Below, in pieces: positions 9,657 to 19,467 of a DNA stretch of 64,000 nt. Origin of the DNA: Nocardioides ferulae (GTDB taxonomy: Bacteria > Actinomycetota > Actinomycetes > Propionibacteriales > Nocardioidaceae). Below the pieces are notes generated by a model. The model did no database searches, had not been told where the DNA came from, and saw only the letters and a list, made by a program, of their open reading frames with translations. How positions within the stretch are numbered: the stretch's first letter is position 1; each line of letters opens with the position of its first letter. Made by a program: the position numbers and the translations under genes. Location: contig NZ_QZVR01000015.1 of the NCBI RefSeq assembly GCF_003660455.1, positions 86,874 to 150,873 of the forward strand, given 5' to 3'.

Positions 9657-9707
9657 GGTGTCGATTGTTGCAGCCACCGGGTCCACGGGCCGCAGGGCGT
9701 CCGGACA

Positions 9708-9713
9708 TAGGAT
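9708..9713 (+). promoter_or_regulatory. -10 element of glmS, leaderless geometry
   Basis: TAGGAT lies 7 nt before the ATG of glmS, so transcription would begin at or next to the start codon. No Shine-Dalgarno sequence is visible in between. Confidence 0.55.
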
Positions 9714-9720
9714 TCACCGC

Positions 9721-11565
9721 ATGTGCGGAATCGTCGGGTACGTCGGCCAGCGCCCCGCCCAGGGCGTCGTCGTCGAGGGACTGCGGCGGCTGGAGTACCG
9801 CGGCTACGACTCGGCGGGCATCGCGCTCGTCGCCGACGGAGAGCTGGTCACCCGCAAACGGGCCGGCAAGCTCGCGAACCTCGAGAAGGCCATCGCCGAC
9901 GACCCGCTGCCCGAGTCGACCACCGCCGTCGGTCATACCCGCTGGGCCACCCATGGAGCACCCAACGACGTCAACGCCCACCCGCACCTCGGGCACGCCG
10001 GGCGGGTGGCGCTGGTGCACAACGGCATCATCGAGAACTTCCACGCCCTGCGAGCCGCGCTCGAGTCCGACGGTCACCAGCTGCTCTCCGAGACCGACAC
10101 CGAGACCGTCGCCCACCTGCTGGAGCTGCAGGTGGCCTCCGGCGTCGACCTCACCACCGCCATGCAGCGGGTCTGCCAGCGCCTCGACGGCGCGTTCACC
10201 CTGGTCGCGGTCGACGCTCACGACCCGGACCGGGTGGTGGCCGCACGCCGCAACTCGCCGCTCGTCGTGGGGCTCGGGGAGGGCGAGAACTTCCTCGGCT
10301 CCGACGTCGCCGCGTTCATCGAGCACACCCGCGAGGCGCTCGAGCTCGGTCAGGACCAGGTCGTGACGATCAGCCGCGAGGGGGTCGAGGTGACCGGATT
10401 CGACGGCACCCCCGCCGCGGCGAAGCGCTTCCACGTCGACTGGGACCTCTCGGCGGCCGAGAAGGACGGCCACGACTGGTTCATGCGCAAGGAGATCTTC
10501 GAGCAACCCCGCGCCGTGGCCGACTCGCTCCTCGGCCGGCACAGCCGCACCGGTCAGCTGCAGCTGGACGAGATGCGCCTCTCCGACCAGGAGCTGCGCG
10601 ACATCGACAAGATCATCATCATCGCCTGCGGCACCTCCTTCTACGCCGGCATGGTCGCCAAGTACGCCATCGAGCACTGGTGTCGGGTGCCGGTCGAGGT
10701 CGAGCTGGCCTCGGAGTTCCGCTACCGCGACCCGATCCTCGACTACTCCACGCTCGTGGTCGCGATCAGCCAGTCCGGCGAGACCGCCGACACCCTGCAG
10801 GCGATCCGCCACGCCCGCAGCCAGCGCTCGAAGGTGCTGGCGATCTGCAACACCAACGGCTCGACGATCCCGCGTGAGTCCGACGCGGTGATCTACACCC
10901 ACGCCGGCCCCGAGATCGGGGTCGCCTCCACCAAGGGGTTCCTCACCCAACTGGTGGCCTGCTACCTGCTGGCGCTCTACCTCGCCCAGGTCAAGGGCAC
11001 CAGGTTCGGTGACGAGATCGCCGAGGTCATGGAGCAGCTCGAGGGGATGCCCGCCCACATCGAGCGGGTGCTCGCCGACGCCGAGTCCGTCTACGCGCTG
11101 GCCCGCTCGCACGTCGACACCCGGTCGGTGCTGTTCCTGGGCCGCCACGCCGGTTATCCGGTGGCGCTCGAGGGCGCGCTGAAGCTCAAGGAGCTGGCCT
11201 ACCTGCACGCCGAGGGGTTCGCCGCCGGCGAGCTCAAGCACGGCCCGATCGCGCTGGTCGAGGACGGCATGCCGGTGCTGTGCGTGGTGCCGCCCGAGGG
11301 CCGCGACCAGTTGCACGACAAGATGGTCAGCGGCATCCAGGAGGTGCGGGCCCGCGGGGCGCGCACGATCTGCCTGGCCGAGGAGGGCGACACCTCCATC
11401 GAGCCGTACGCCGACGACCTGGTGCGGCTGCCGCGGGTGCCGGTGCTGCTCCAGCCGCTGGTCGCGGTGGTGCCGCTGCAGCTGTTCGCCTGCGAGCTGG
11501 CCAGCGCGATGGGCCACGACGTCGACCAGCCGCGCAACCTGGCCAAGTCCGTCACGGTCGAATGA
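9721..11565 (+). CDS. glmS: glutamine-fructose-6-phosphate aminotransferase (isomerizing)
   Basis: A 614-residue GlmS that makes glucosamine-6-phosphate from fructose-6-phosphate and glutamine, the first committed step of amino-sugar synthesis. The start is fixed by [11 protein letters not shown], because Cys2 must become the N-terminal nucleophile. The glutaminase half (about 1-240) contains GHTRWATHG and the following NAHPH. Two SIS domains follow, with [20 protein letters not shown] and the C-terminal [13 protein letters not shown]. Everything is full length. GlmM, the next enzyme, is about 7 kb upstream. Confidence 0.97.
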   Translation: MCGIVGYVGQRPAQGVVVEGLRRLEYRGYDSAGIALVADGELVTRKRAGKLANLEKAIADDPLPESTTAVGHTRWATHGAPNDVNAHPHLGHAGRVALVHNGIIENFHALRAALESDGHQLLSETDTETVAHLLELQVASGVDLTTAMQRVCQRLDGAFTLVAVDAHDPDRVVAARRNSPLVVGLGEGENFLGSDVAAFIEHTREALELGQDQVVTISREGVEVTGFDGTPAAAKRFHVDWDLSAAEKDGHDWFMRKEIFEQPRAVADSLLGRHSRTGQLQLDEMRLSDQELRDIDKIIIIACGTSFYAGMVAKYAIEHWCRVPVEVELASEFRYRDPILDYSTLVVAISQSGETADTLQAIRHARSQRSKVLAICNTNGSTIPRESDAVIYTHAGPEIGVASTKGFLTQLVACYLLALYLAQVKGTRFGDEIAEVMEQLEGMPAHIERVLADAESVYALARSHVDTRSVLFLGRHAGYPVALEGALKLKELAYLHAEGFAAGELKHGPIALVEDGMPVLCVVPPEGRDQLHDKMVSGIQEVRARGARTICLAEEGDTSIEPYADDLVRLPRVPVLLQPLVAVVPLQLFACELASAMGHDVDQPRNLAKSVTVE

Positions 11566-11623
11566 CGGTCGCCGCCCGATCGGGTCGCGGGGGCGACCGC
11601 GCACTCCCCACGGGCGGTGCGCG

Positions 11624-11977
11624 GTGGCGGTGATCGGCGTCGGCATCGACGTGGTCGGCATCGACCGGTTCGCGGAGACCCTCGAACGCACCCCCGCGCT
11701 GCGGCAGCGGCTGTTCACCGAGGCCGAGGCGGCGCGGCCGTTGATGTCGCTGGCCGCGCGGTTCGCGGCCAAGGAGGCTCTCGCCAAGGCGCTGGGAGCC
11801 CCGCAGGGTCTGGCCTGGCACGACTGCGAGGTGGTCAACGAGTCGTCCGGCCGGCCGCGGTTGCTCCTGCGGGGCACGGTCGCGGCCGCCGTCGAGGCCG
11901 CCGGCGCGGCCCACGTGCACCTCTCGCTCTCCCACGACGCCGGGGTCGCCTCGGCCGTGGTGATCCTGGAGTCGTAG
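11624..11977 (+). CDS. acpS: holo-[acyl-carrier-protein] synthase
   Basis: A 117-residue phosphopantetheinyl transferase that moves the 4'-phosphopantetheine arm from CoA to apo-ACP of fatty acid synthesis. The short AcpS length, the opening [12 protein letters not shown] with the magnesium-binding Asp, the [13 protein letters not shown] helix with its Glu, and the [13 protein letters not shown] ending identify it. GTG start. It lies 58 nt after glmS; a weak 8-bp stem (CGGTCGCC/GGCGACCG) sits in that gap. Confidence 0.95.
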   Translation: MAVIGVGIDVVGIDRFAETLERTPALRQRLFTEAEAARPLMSLAARFAAKEALAKALGAPQGLAWHDCEVVNESSGRPRLLLRGTVAAAVEAAGAAHVHLSLSHDAGVASAVVILES

Positions 11978-12010
11978 CCGCTCCCCATGCCACGCCGAGC
12001 AGCGCGGCAC

Positions 12011-12016
12011 TAGCGT
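12011..12016 (+). promoter_or_regulatory. -10 element of nnrD, leaderless geometry
   Basis: TAGCGT is followed by 7 nt and then the ATG at 12024. This supports that ATG over the in-frame GTG at 12015, which would overlap the hexamer. Confidence 0.5.
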
Positions 12017-12023
12017 GGCCGGC

Positions 12024-13451
12024 ATGAGGAGCGCACACACGGTCGCGCAGGTGCGGGCCGCTGAGGAGGAGCTGCTGGCGGTGCTGCCGGATGGCGCGCT
12101 GATGCAGCGGGCCGCGACCGGCCTGGCGTACGCCGTGATCGACCTGTTGCGCGGCGCCTACGGCCGCCGGGTGCTGCTGCTCGTCGGCGCCGGCAACAAC
12201 GGGGGAGACGCGTTGCACGCCGGCGCGGTGCTGGCCCGCCGCGGTGCGTTGGTCGACGCCCACCTGTTGTCCGACCGCGTGCACGAGGCCGGGCTGGCGG
12301 CGCTGCGCTCCGCCGGCGGTCGGGTCGTGTGCCCCACGACGCGCCATGGCGCGTCCTCAGGCACCCGACCCGGGCGGGCCGGGACCTACGACGTCGTCGT
12401 CGACGGGATCGTCGGGATCGGCGGCACACCGGGACTCCGACCGGACGTGGTCGCGGCGCTCGAACGGGTGGCCGGGGTGCCGGTCGTGGCCGTCGACACC
12501 CCCTCCGGGGTGGGTGTCGACACCGGCGAGCTGGCCGGTCCGCACGTGCGGGCCGCGCTCACGGTGACCTTCGGCACCCTCAAGCCCTGCCACCTGGTCG
12601 ACCCGGCGGCCGCGGCCTGCGGGAGCGTGCACCTGGTCGACATCGGGCTCGCCCTGCCTCCTGCTCCCGTCGAGGCGCTGCAACCCGACGACGTCGCCCG
12701 GCTGCTGCCCCGGCCGGCGCCCGACGCGCACAAGTACACCCGCGGCGTGGTCGGCGTCCGGGCCGGTTCGACGCAGTACCCCGGCGCCGCGCTGCTCAGC
12801 GTCGCCGGCGCGGCCAGCGGACTCGCCGGCATGGTCCGGTACGCCGGTCCGGGCGAGGTGGGCGCGCGGGTGCGGGCCGCGCATCCCGAGGTCGTCGGGG
12901 AGGGCCGGGTCCAGGCCTGGGTGGTCGGCTCGGGGGGTGGCGACGGGGCCGGTGCGGAGCTGGCGGCGGCGTTCGCCGACGAGCTGTCCGGTCCGGTGCC
13001 GGTGGTCGTCGACGCCGACGCCCTGGCCCACGTGAGCGGGCCGCTGCCCGCGCCCGCCGTGCTCACCCCGCATGCGGGCGAGCTGGCCCGGATGAGCGGG
13101 GTCGACCGCGCCGAGGTCGAGGCGGCCCCGCTGCGCCACGTCCGCGAGGCCGCCGACCGGTTCGAGTCGGTGGTGCTGCTCAAGGGCCGCCACACCCTGA
13201 TCGCCGAGCCGGGCGGACGGGTGCGGGCCACGACCACGGGTCTGCCGTGGCTGGCCACCGCCGGTGCCGGCGACGTGCTCGGCGGCCTGATCGGGGCGCT
13301 GCTGGCCGCGGGCCTGGACTGTTTCGACGCCGCGTCGGTGGGGTCCTGGCTGCACGGTGCCGCCGCGACGCTGGCCTCCGACGGGGGCCCACTGGTGGCG
13401 GGCGACGTGGCGCGGGCGATCCCCGCTGCGGTGCGCGGCCTCCCCGGCTGA
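12024..13451 (+). CDS. nnrD: bifunctional NAD(P)HX epimerase / ADP-dependent dehydratase
   Basis: A 475-residue repair enzyme that restores hydrated NADH and NADPH. The N-terminal epimerase (YjeF_N, about 1-210) shows VGAGNNGGDALHAG and VVAVDTPSGVGVDTG. The C-terminal dehydratase (YjeF_C, about 215-475) shows KYTRGVVGVRAGS, VLTPHAGELARMSG, VLLKGRHTLIA and the nucleotide-binding ATAGAGDVLGGLIGALLA. About 14 residues (PTTRHGASSGTRPG) are inserted before YDVVVDGIVGIGG compared with the M. tuberculosis protein as I recall it; their DNA contains a 16-bp palindrome. Confidence 0.93.
   Translation: MRSAHTVAQVRAAEEELLAVLPDGALMQRAATGLAYAVIDLLRGAYGRRVLLLVGAGNNGGDALHAGAVLARRGALVDAHLLSDRVHEAGLAALRSAGGRVVCPTTRHGASSGTRPGRAGTYDVVVDGIVGIGGTPGLRPDVVAALERVAGVPVVAVDTPSGVGVDTGELAGPHVRAALTVTFGTLKPCHLVDPAAAACGSVHLVDIGLALPPAPVEALQPDDVARLLPRPAPDAHKYTRGVVGVRAGSTQYPGAALLSVAGAASGLAGMVRYAGPGEVGARVRAAHPEVVGEGRVQAWVVGSGGGDGAGAELAAAFADELSGPVPVVVDADALAHVSGPLPAPAVLTPHAGELARMSGVDRAEVEAAPLRHVREAADRFESVVLLKGRHTLIAEPGGRVRATTTGLPWLATAGAGDVLGGLIGALLAAGLDCFDAASVGSWLHGAAATLASDGGPLVAGDVARAIPAAVRGLPG
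12339..12354. repeat. perfect 16-bp palindrome inside nnrD
   Basis: ACGCGCCATGGCGCGT is its own reverse complement. It lies in the segment of nnrD that encodes extra residues in the epimerase domain. Confidence 0.6.
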
Positions 13452-13523
13452 CCCGCCCGCGCGGGCGTCCGCACCGCGGGTCACCCGCACCGCCCGTGGC
13501 GCGGGCTGGAAGAATGGACGGCC

Positions 13524-14708
13524 ATGAGCCACCCCCGCGCCGAGATCGTCGTCGACCTCGACGCGATCCGGCACAACGTCGCCGGGCTGCGCGACCTGGT
13601 CGGGGTGCCCACGATGACCGTCGTGAAGGCCGACGGCTACGGCCACGGCATGCTCGAGGTCACCCGGGCGGCCAGGGCGGCCGGCTCGGACTGGCTCGGG
13701 GTGGCCACGCTCGACGAGGCGCTGGCCCTGCGCGCCGCCGGCGACAGCGGTCCGGTGCTCGCCTGGCTGGCCGTCCCCGGCGAGGACCACGCCCCGGCGA
13801 TCGCCGCCGGCATCGACGTCACGGCGTACTCCACCGACGAGCTGGCCGAGATCGCGGCCGACGTCGCTCGGGCCGGTCGGCCGGCCCGGGTGCAGCTGAA
13901 GGTCGACACCGGGCTGTCCCGCGGCGGCGCCCCGATCGCCCACTGGCCCGAGCTGGTCGCCGCCGCCCGGGACGGCGAGCGCGCGGGCCGCTGGCGGGTG
14001 ACCGGCATCTGGTCGCACTTCGCCTGCTCCGACGAGCCGGCGCACCCGGCCAACGCCGCGCAGGAGGCGGTCTTCCGCGACGCCCTGGCGGTCGCCGAGG
14101 CCGCCGGGCTGCGCCCCGAGGTACGCCACCTGGCCAACTCCGCCGCCGGGCTGCTGCGCCCGTCGGCCCGGTTCGACCTGGTGCGCTTCGGGCTCGCCTC
14201 CTACGGGCTCGACCCCGCTCCCGGCCACCCCGCGCCGCTGGACCTGGTCCCCGCGATGACCGTGCGGGCCGAGCTGGCGATGGTCAAGGACGTCGCCGCC
14301 GGCGACGGCGTCTCCTACGGCCACACCTGGGTCGCCGACCGGGCCACCACGCTCGGCCTGGTGCCGGTCGGCTACGGCGACGGGGTGCCGCGGCACGCCA
14401 GCGGGCCCGGCGTGCGCTCCGCCGAGGTCGGCGTCGCCGGTCACCGCAGCCCGATCCGCGGCCGCATCTGCATGGACCAGTTCATGGTCGAGCTGCGCCC
14501 CGACGTCGGGCTGCTCGACGGGCCGCAGCGACCCGGCCGCGGCGACGAGGTGGTGCTGTTCGGGCCGGGTCGCGACGGCGAGCCCACGGCCCAGCACTGG
14601 GCCGAGGCCAGCGGAACCATCAGCTACGAGATCGTGACCCGGATCGGGGGCCGGATGCCCAGGCGCTACCTGGGCGCCGAGCCCGCCGAGTCGGCCGGGT
14701 CCGCCTGA
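13524..14708 (+). CDS. alr: alanine racemase
   Basis: A 394-residue PLP enzyme interconverting L- and D-alanine for peptidoglycan. The PLP lysine is at about residue 35 in VVKADGYGHG. The phosphate/ring-contact regions NSAAGLL and RFGLASYG, the second catalytic tyrosine in GVSYGHTW, and VPVGYGDGVPR and GRICMDQFMV are all present. A weak AAGAAT lies 8 nt before the ATG. The alpha/beta hydrolase follows 16 nt downstream behind a GAGGAGCAGGAG ribosome binding site, beginning an operon that runs to tsaD. Confidence 0.97.
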   Translation: MSHPRAEIVVDLDAIRHNVAGLRDLVGVPTMTVVKADGYGHGMLEVTRAARAAGSDWLGVATLDEALALRAAGDSGPVLAWLAVPGEDHAPAIAAGIDVTAYSTDELAEIAADVARAGRPARVQLKVDTGLSRGGAPIAHWPELVAAARDGERAGRWRVTGIWSHFACSDEPAHPANAAQEAVFRDALAVAEAAGLRPEVRHLANSAAGLLRPSARFDLVRFGLASYGLDPAPGHPAPLDLVPAMTVRAELAMVKDVAAGDGVSYGHTWVADRATTLGLVPVGYGDGVPRHASGPGVRSAEVGVAGHRSPIRGRICMDQFMVELRPDVGLLDGPQRPGRGDEVVLFGPGRDGEPTAQHWAEASGTISYEIVTRIGGRMPRRYLGAEPAESAGSA

Positions 14709-14724
14709 GGAGCAGGAGCCAACC

Positions 14725-15768
14725 ATGAGCATGCGCGGACGGATCATCGGGACCGTGGCCGGTGCCGCCGGTGTGGCGGTCGCCGGAGCGGCGTACGGCG
14801 TGGTCCGCCAGCGCCACAGGATCTCGCAGCGGCCGGGGGAGCCGATCCCGCTCGGCGAGCTGCGCTCGGCTCCGCTGACGGTGGTGGCCGACGACGGCGT
14901 GCCGCTGCACGTCGAGGTCGACGAGCCGGAGTCGGCGCGGAGCCCGGTGACCGTGGTGTTCTGCCACGGCTACTCGCTCAACCTCGACTGCTGGCACTTC
15001 CAGCGGGCGGCGCTGCGCGGCCGGGTCCGCTCGGTCTTCTACGACCAGCGCTCACACGGCCGGTCCGGCCGATCGAGCCTCGAGAACGCCACGATCGACC
15101 AGCTCGGCCACGACCTGCGGCGGGTGCTCGACGAGGTGGTGCCCGAGGGACCGGTGGTGCTGGTCGGCCACTCGATGGGCGGCATGACCATCGTGGCGTT
15201 CGCCGAGCAGTACCCCGACTTCTTCGGCGACCGGGTGGTGGGCGTCGGCCTGATCTCGACGACCGCCGGGGGGCTCGACGTGGGCCGGCTGCTGATGCCG
15301 GTACTGCCGGCCAAGCTCGGCCTGCCGGTGGCGCAGCGCACCATCGCGACGCTGGCCCGCCGCCACGCCACCGTCGACGCGGTGCGCCGCGCGGGCAAGT
15401 CGGTGGCGATGGTGACCACCGACCTGTTCGCGTTCGGCGACGACGTGCCGGGCCCCTACGTCGAGTTCGTCGACGAGATGCTGTCGGCCACGCCGTTCGA
15501 GGTGGTGGCCGAGTTCTTCCCGGCGTTCGGGTCGCTCGACAAGTTCCACGCGGTGCAGGTGATCGGGCAGGTGCCCACCCTGATCGTCTGCGGCGACCGC
15601 GACCGGCTGACCTCGATCGGCCACAGCCGCAAGCTGCACGCGCAGATCCCCGGCTCCCGCCTCGTCGAGTACGAGCGGGCTGGCCACATGGTGATCCTCG
15701 AGCGCCACGCGCAGGTCAACGCCGAGCTCGAGAAGCTGCTGGCCGAGGCGGAGGGGCGGGTGCGGTGA
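14725..15768 (+). CDS. alpha/beta hydrolase, membrane-anchored or exported
   Basis: A 347-residue alpha/beta-hydrolase. Residues about 6-27 (IIGTVAGAAGVAVAGAAYGVV) form a hydrophobic N-terminal segment that could be an uncleaved anchor. The fold follows, with FCHGYSLNLDCW (oxyanion region), DQRSHGRSG, the nucleophile elbow GHSMGG near residue 150, the acid in CGDRDRLT and the catalytic His in ERAGHMVILE. Substrate unknown; lipid ester or epoxide-type chemistry are both possible. It stands between alr and the t6A genes and overlaps the next start by 4 nt (GTGA). Confidence 0.88.
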   Translation: MSMRGRIIGTVAGAAGVAVAGAAYGVVRQRHRISQRPGEPIPLGELRSAPLTVVADDGVPLHVEVDEPESARSPVTVVFCHGYSLNLDCWHFQRAALRGRVRSVFYDQRSHGRSGRSSLENATIDQLGHDLRRVLDEVVPEGPVVLVGHSMGGMTIVAFAEQYPDFFGDRVVGVGLISTTAGGLDVGRLLMPVLPAKLGLPVAQRTIATLARRHATVDAVRRAGKSVAMVTTDLFAFGDDVPGPYVEFVDEMLSATPFEVVAEFFPAFGSLDKFHAVQVIGQVPTLIVCGDRDRLTSIGHSRKLHAQIPGSRLVEYERAGHMVILERHAQVNAELEKLLAEAEGRVR

Positions 15769-17201
15769 GCGTCGACGTACGCCGGGTGGGCGCGGAGGCC
15801 GCCGCCGAGGTGCGGGCGGTGGTGCTCGAGGCGTTCGCGGCCCGGCCGCCGCTGGACCCGCCGGCCGCCGCGCTCACCGAGACCGAGGAGCAGCTGGCGG
15901 CGATGATGGCCGCGGGCGGCGGGCTGATCGCGACCCACGAGGGCCAGGACGTCGGCGCGCTGGTGCTCGACCCGGTCGGCGACACGATGTACCTGCGCCG
16001 GTTCGGGGTGCGGCCCAGCGCCCAGGGGCACGGCATCGCGCGGGCGTTGATCGACGCGGCCGTCTACGCCTCGCACGGCTTCGACGACCTCACCGTGGTG
16101 GCCCGCGAGGAGCTGCCGCGCACGATCCGCTTCTGGGAGCGGCAGGGGTTCCGGGAGATCCGGCGGGCCAGCCCCAACGTCGAGCTGCGCCGTCCGCTGC
16201 GCACGTTCCTGTTCGACGTGCCGGACGCCGACGCGATGCGCGAGCTGGGCTCCTCGCTGGCCGACCAGCTGGCGCCGGGCGACCTGATCGTGCTCAGCGG
16301 CGAGCTGGGTGCCGGCAAGACCACCTTCACCCAGGGGCTGGGGGCCGGGCTGCGGGTGCGTGGCGACGTGACCTCGCCGACGTTCGTGATCGCCCGCGAG
16401 CACCCGTCGTTGGTGGAGGGGCCGGTGTTGGTGCACGTCGACGCCTACCGGCTCGGCGGCATCGACGAGCTCGACGACCTCGACCTGGACGCCTCGCTCG
16501 ACGACGCGGTGACCGTGGTCGAGTGGGGCGAGGGGGTCGCCGAGGGGCTCAACGACTCCCGGTTGGAGGTGCGCATCATCCGGGCGCTGGCCGACGACGA
16601 GGCGGCGCTCGACCCCGAGCTCGATCCTCGGCGGGTGCTGATGACGCCGATCGGCCCACGCTGGAACCGGCTCGACCCTCCGCCGAGCCATCGGGCGCCG
16701 TTGGCGGCCAAGCGCAACGAGAACCTGCTGCTCGACTTCCGCCGGTGCGAGGAGCACGAGCTCGGCGACCTCGACCCGTCGATTCCGCTGGTGCTCTCGC
16801 TGATGGTGGTCGAGCACGCCGGGCGCACCCTGCTGGTGCGCAACACCTGGAGCGGCGAGTGGGAGCTGTCCGGCGGCAGCGTCCCCGACGAGGAGACGCC
16901 ACGGGAGACCGCGGTGCGCTGCCTGCGCGAGGAGACCGGCCTCGAGGTCGACCCGGGCGACGGCGTGGAGTTCGTCGGCGCGGCCACCGTGCAGCTGGGT
17001 CACGAGCGTCGCATCGAGCACCTCGCGCTCTTCCGCACCCGCCTGGAGCGGCTGCCGGACCCATGGGCCGACGACCACGGCCGCCAGCTCACCTGGTGGG
17101 ACCTCGACTCCGCCCTGCCCGGGCTCTCGGAGATCGACGCCCACCTGGCCCGGATCGGCCACGACCACCCGGTCGTGGAGCAGGCGGTGGAGCCGGCCTG
17201 A
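15765..17201 (+). CDS. tsaE: three-domain fusion: GNAT acetyltransferase - TsaE ATPase - NUDIX hydrolase
   Basis: One 478-residue frame carries three enzyme-like units. Residues about 1-145 are a GNAT fold (RPSAQGHGIARALIDAA, FWERQGFREI). About 148-300 is TsaE, the ATPase of the t6A37 complex, with Walker A GELGAGKTTFTQGL at about 179, SPTFVIAREH, HVDAYRLGG and the EWGEGV motif. About 320-470 is a NUDIX domain; its box GSVPDEETPRETAV-RCLREETGL departs from REUXEEXGU by Cys in place of the first Glu. TsaE hydrolyses ATP to turn over TsaB-TsaD; the roles of the flanking domains are unknown. GTG start inside the stop of the hydrolase gene; tsaB follows 32 nt on. No stop or frameshift separates the domains. 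Confidence 0.9.
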   Translation: MSVDVRRVGAEAAAEVRAVVLEAFAARPPLDPPAAALTETEEQLAAMMAAGGGLIATHEGQDVGALVLDPVGDTMYLRRFGVRPSAQGHGIARALIDAAVYASHGFDDLTVVAREELPRTIRFWERQGFREIRRASPNVELRRPLRTFLFDVPDADAMRELGSSLADQLAPGDLIVLSGELGAGKTTFTQGLGAGLRVRGDVTSPTFVIAREHPSLVEGPVLVHVDAYRLGGIDELDDLDLDASLDDAVTVVEWGEGVAEGLNDSRLEVRIIRALADDEAALDPELDPRRVLMTPIGPRWNRLDPPPSHRAPLAAKRNENLLLDFRRCEEHELGDLDPSIPLVLSLMVVEHAGRTLLVRNTWSGEWELSGGSVPDEETPRETAVRCLREETGLEVDPGDGVEFVGAATVQLGHERRIEHLALFRTRLERLPDPWADDHGRQLTWWDLDSALPGLSEIDAHLARIGHDHPVVEQAVEPA

Positions 17202-17221
17202 ACCGGTTGCGGGGCCGCGGT

Positions 17222-17227
17222 TAGCCT
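17222..17227 (+). promoter_or_regulatory. -10 element of tsaB, leaderless geometry
   Basis: TAGCCT is followed by exactly 6 nt and the GTG of tsaB. It suggests tsaB-rimI-tsaD also has its own promoter, apart from read-through from alr and tsaE. Confidence 0.5.
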
Positions 17228-17233
17228 CGTCCC

Positions 17234-17896
17234 GTGCTGCTCGCCTTCGACACCGCCACCCCGCAGGTCAGCGTCGCCATCACCGACCGCGACGACCCCG
17301 AGCGGGTGCTGGTCGAGCTGACCTCCGAGCGGGCGATGAAGCACGGCGAGCAGCTCGCCCCGCTGATCGCGGAGGCGCTGGAGCGGTGCGGGCTGGTGCG
17401 CCAGGACCTCACCGCTCTCGCCGTGGGTGTCGGGCCGGGGCCGTTCACCGGGCTCCGGGTCGGGCTGGTGACCGCGCGCACCCTGGCGCACGTGCTCGAG
17501 ATCCCCGTCTACGGCGTGTGCTCGCTCGACGTGCTCGCGGTGGAGGCGGTCGACACCGGCGCGCTGGGGGCCCCCGACGAGGGCACGGAGTTCGCGGTGG
17601 CGACCGACGCCCGCCGCAAGGAGGTCTACCTCGCGCGGTACGACGGGACGGGCGCGCGGCTGTCCGGGCCGGTGGTCGACCGGCCGGCGCAGCTGGCCAC
17701 CGACGGCCCCGTCGTGGGGGAGGGTGCGCTGCTCTACCCCGACTCGTTCCCGCACGCGGTCGGCCCGTCCCGGCCGAGCGCCGGCTGGCTGGCCCGCGCG
17801 GTGGCGGGCGAGCGGGCCGAGCTGCACGACCCCGAGCCGATGTATCTGCGCCGGCCCGACGCGACCATGCCGGGCACCCCCAAGCGGGTCTCGTGA
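17234..17896 (+). CDS. tsaB: tRNA N6-threonylcarbamoyladenosine complex dimerization subunit TsaB
   Basis: A 220-residue ASKHA-fold protein that partners TsaD in making t6A at position 37 of ANN-decoding tRNAs. [15 protein letters not shown] at the start, the HGEQLAPLI helix, and [22 protein letters not shown] are family signatures. It lacks the TsaD metal site, as expected. The start is fixed by a 6-nt spacing to a -10 hexamer. Its TGA overlaps the GTG of rimI by four bases, so translation is coupled. Confidence 0.95.
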   Translation: MLLAFDTATPQVSVAITDRDDPERVLVELTSERAMKHGEQLAPLIAEALERCGLVRQDLTALAVGVGPGPFTGLRVGLVTARTLAHVLEIPVYGVCSLDVLAVEAVDTGALGAPDEGTEFAVATDARRKEVYLARYDGTGARLSGPVVDRPAQLATDGPVVGEGALLYPDSFPHAVGPSRPSAGWLARAVAGERAELHDPEPMYLRRPDATMPGTPKRVS

Positions 17897-18386
17897 CCCC
17901 GGCCGGCGCCGTGCTGGTCCGCGCGGCGGGGCCCGACGACGTCGCCGCGGTGGCCGCCTCGGAGGCGGAGAACCTGGGTGCCGACGCCTGGTCCGAGGGG
18001 CTGGTGGCCGCCGGTCTCGCCGGCGACGTGCCGACCGTGCACTACCTGGTGGCGGAGGTCGGGGGCAGCGTCGTCGGCCACGCCGTGGTGAGCGTCGTCG
18101 TCGACCTCTCGGAGCTGCAGCGCATCGCCGTCGCGTCGGCGTACCGTCGGCATGGCGTGGCCTCGGCCCTGCTCGCCGAGGTGGTGACGCTGGCCCGGGC
18201 CGGCGGCGCCGACCGGCTGCTGCTGGAGGTCCGCGAGAACAACGCGGCCGCGAAGTCGTTCTACGCCGCCGCGGGGTTCGTCGAGGTCGACCGGCGACCG
18301 CGCTACTACGCCGACGGCACCACCGCCGTCGTGCTGTGCCTCTCCCTGGGTCCCGGCTGCGACCGGCCGCCCGCCACAATGGCCCC

Positions 18387-18390
<4 letters not shown>
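17893..18390 (+). CDS. rimI: ribosomal-protein-alanine N-acetyltransferase
   Basis: A 165-residue single GNAT domain. [20 protein letters not shown] is the acetyl-CoA-binding A motif and [30 protein letters not shown] is the RimI-type B region. RimI acetylates the N-terminus of ribosomal protein S18 in E. coli and some other proteins in actinobacteria. Placement between tsaB and tsaD with GTGA overlaps at both ends is the standard actinobacterial arrangement. It starts at GTG 17893. Confidence 0.93.
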
Positions 18391-19442
<1,052 letters not shown>

Positions 19443-19467
19443 GCGCCGGCCAGCACCTCGGTGCGGC

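Noticed and set aside
9657..9686. Longer N-terminus for coaA
   Set aside because: The additional ten residues ([10 protein letters not shown]) have no support from family N-termini, and a -10-like hexamer fits the shorter start; this remains uncertain.
8623..11988. A long minus-strand gene opposite glmS
   Set aside because: The composition (His/Arg/Gly-rich, no domain) is that of an antisense shadow; glmS and coaA account for the region.
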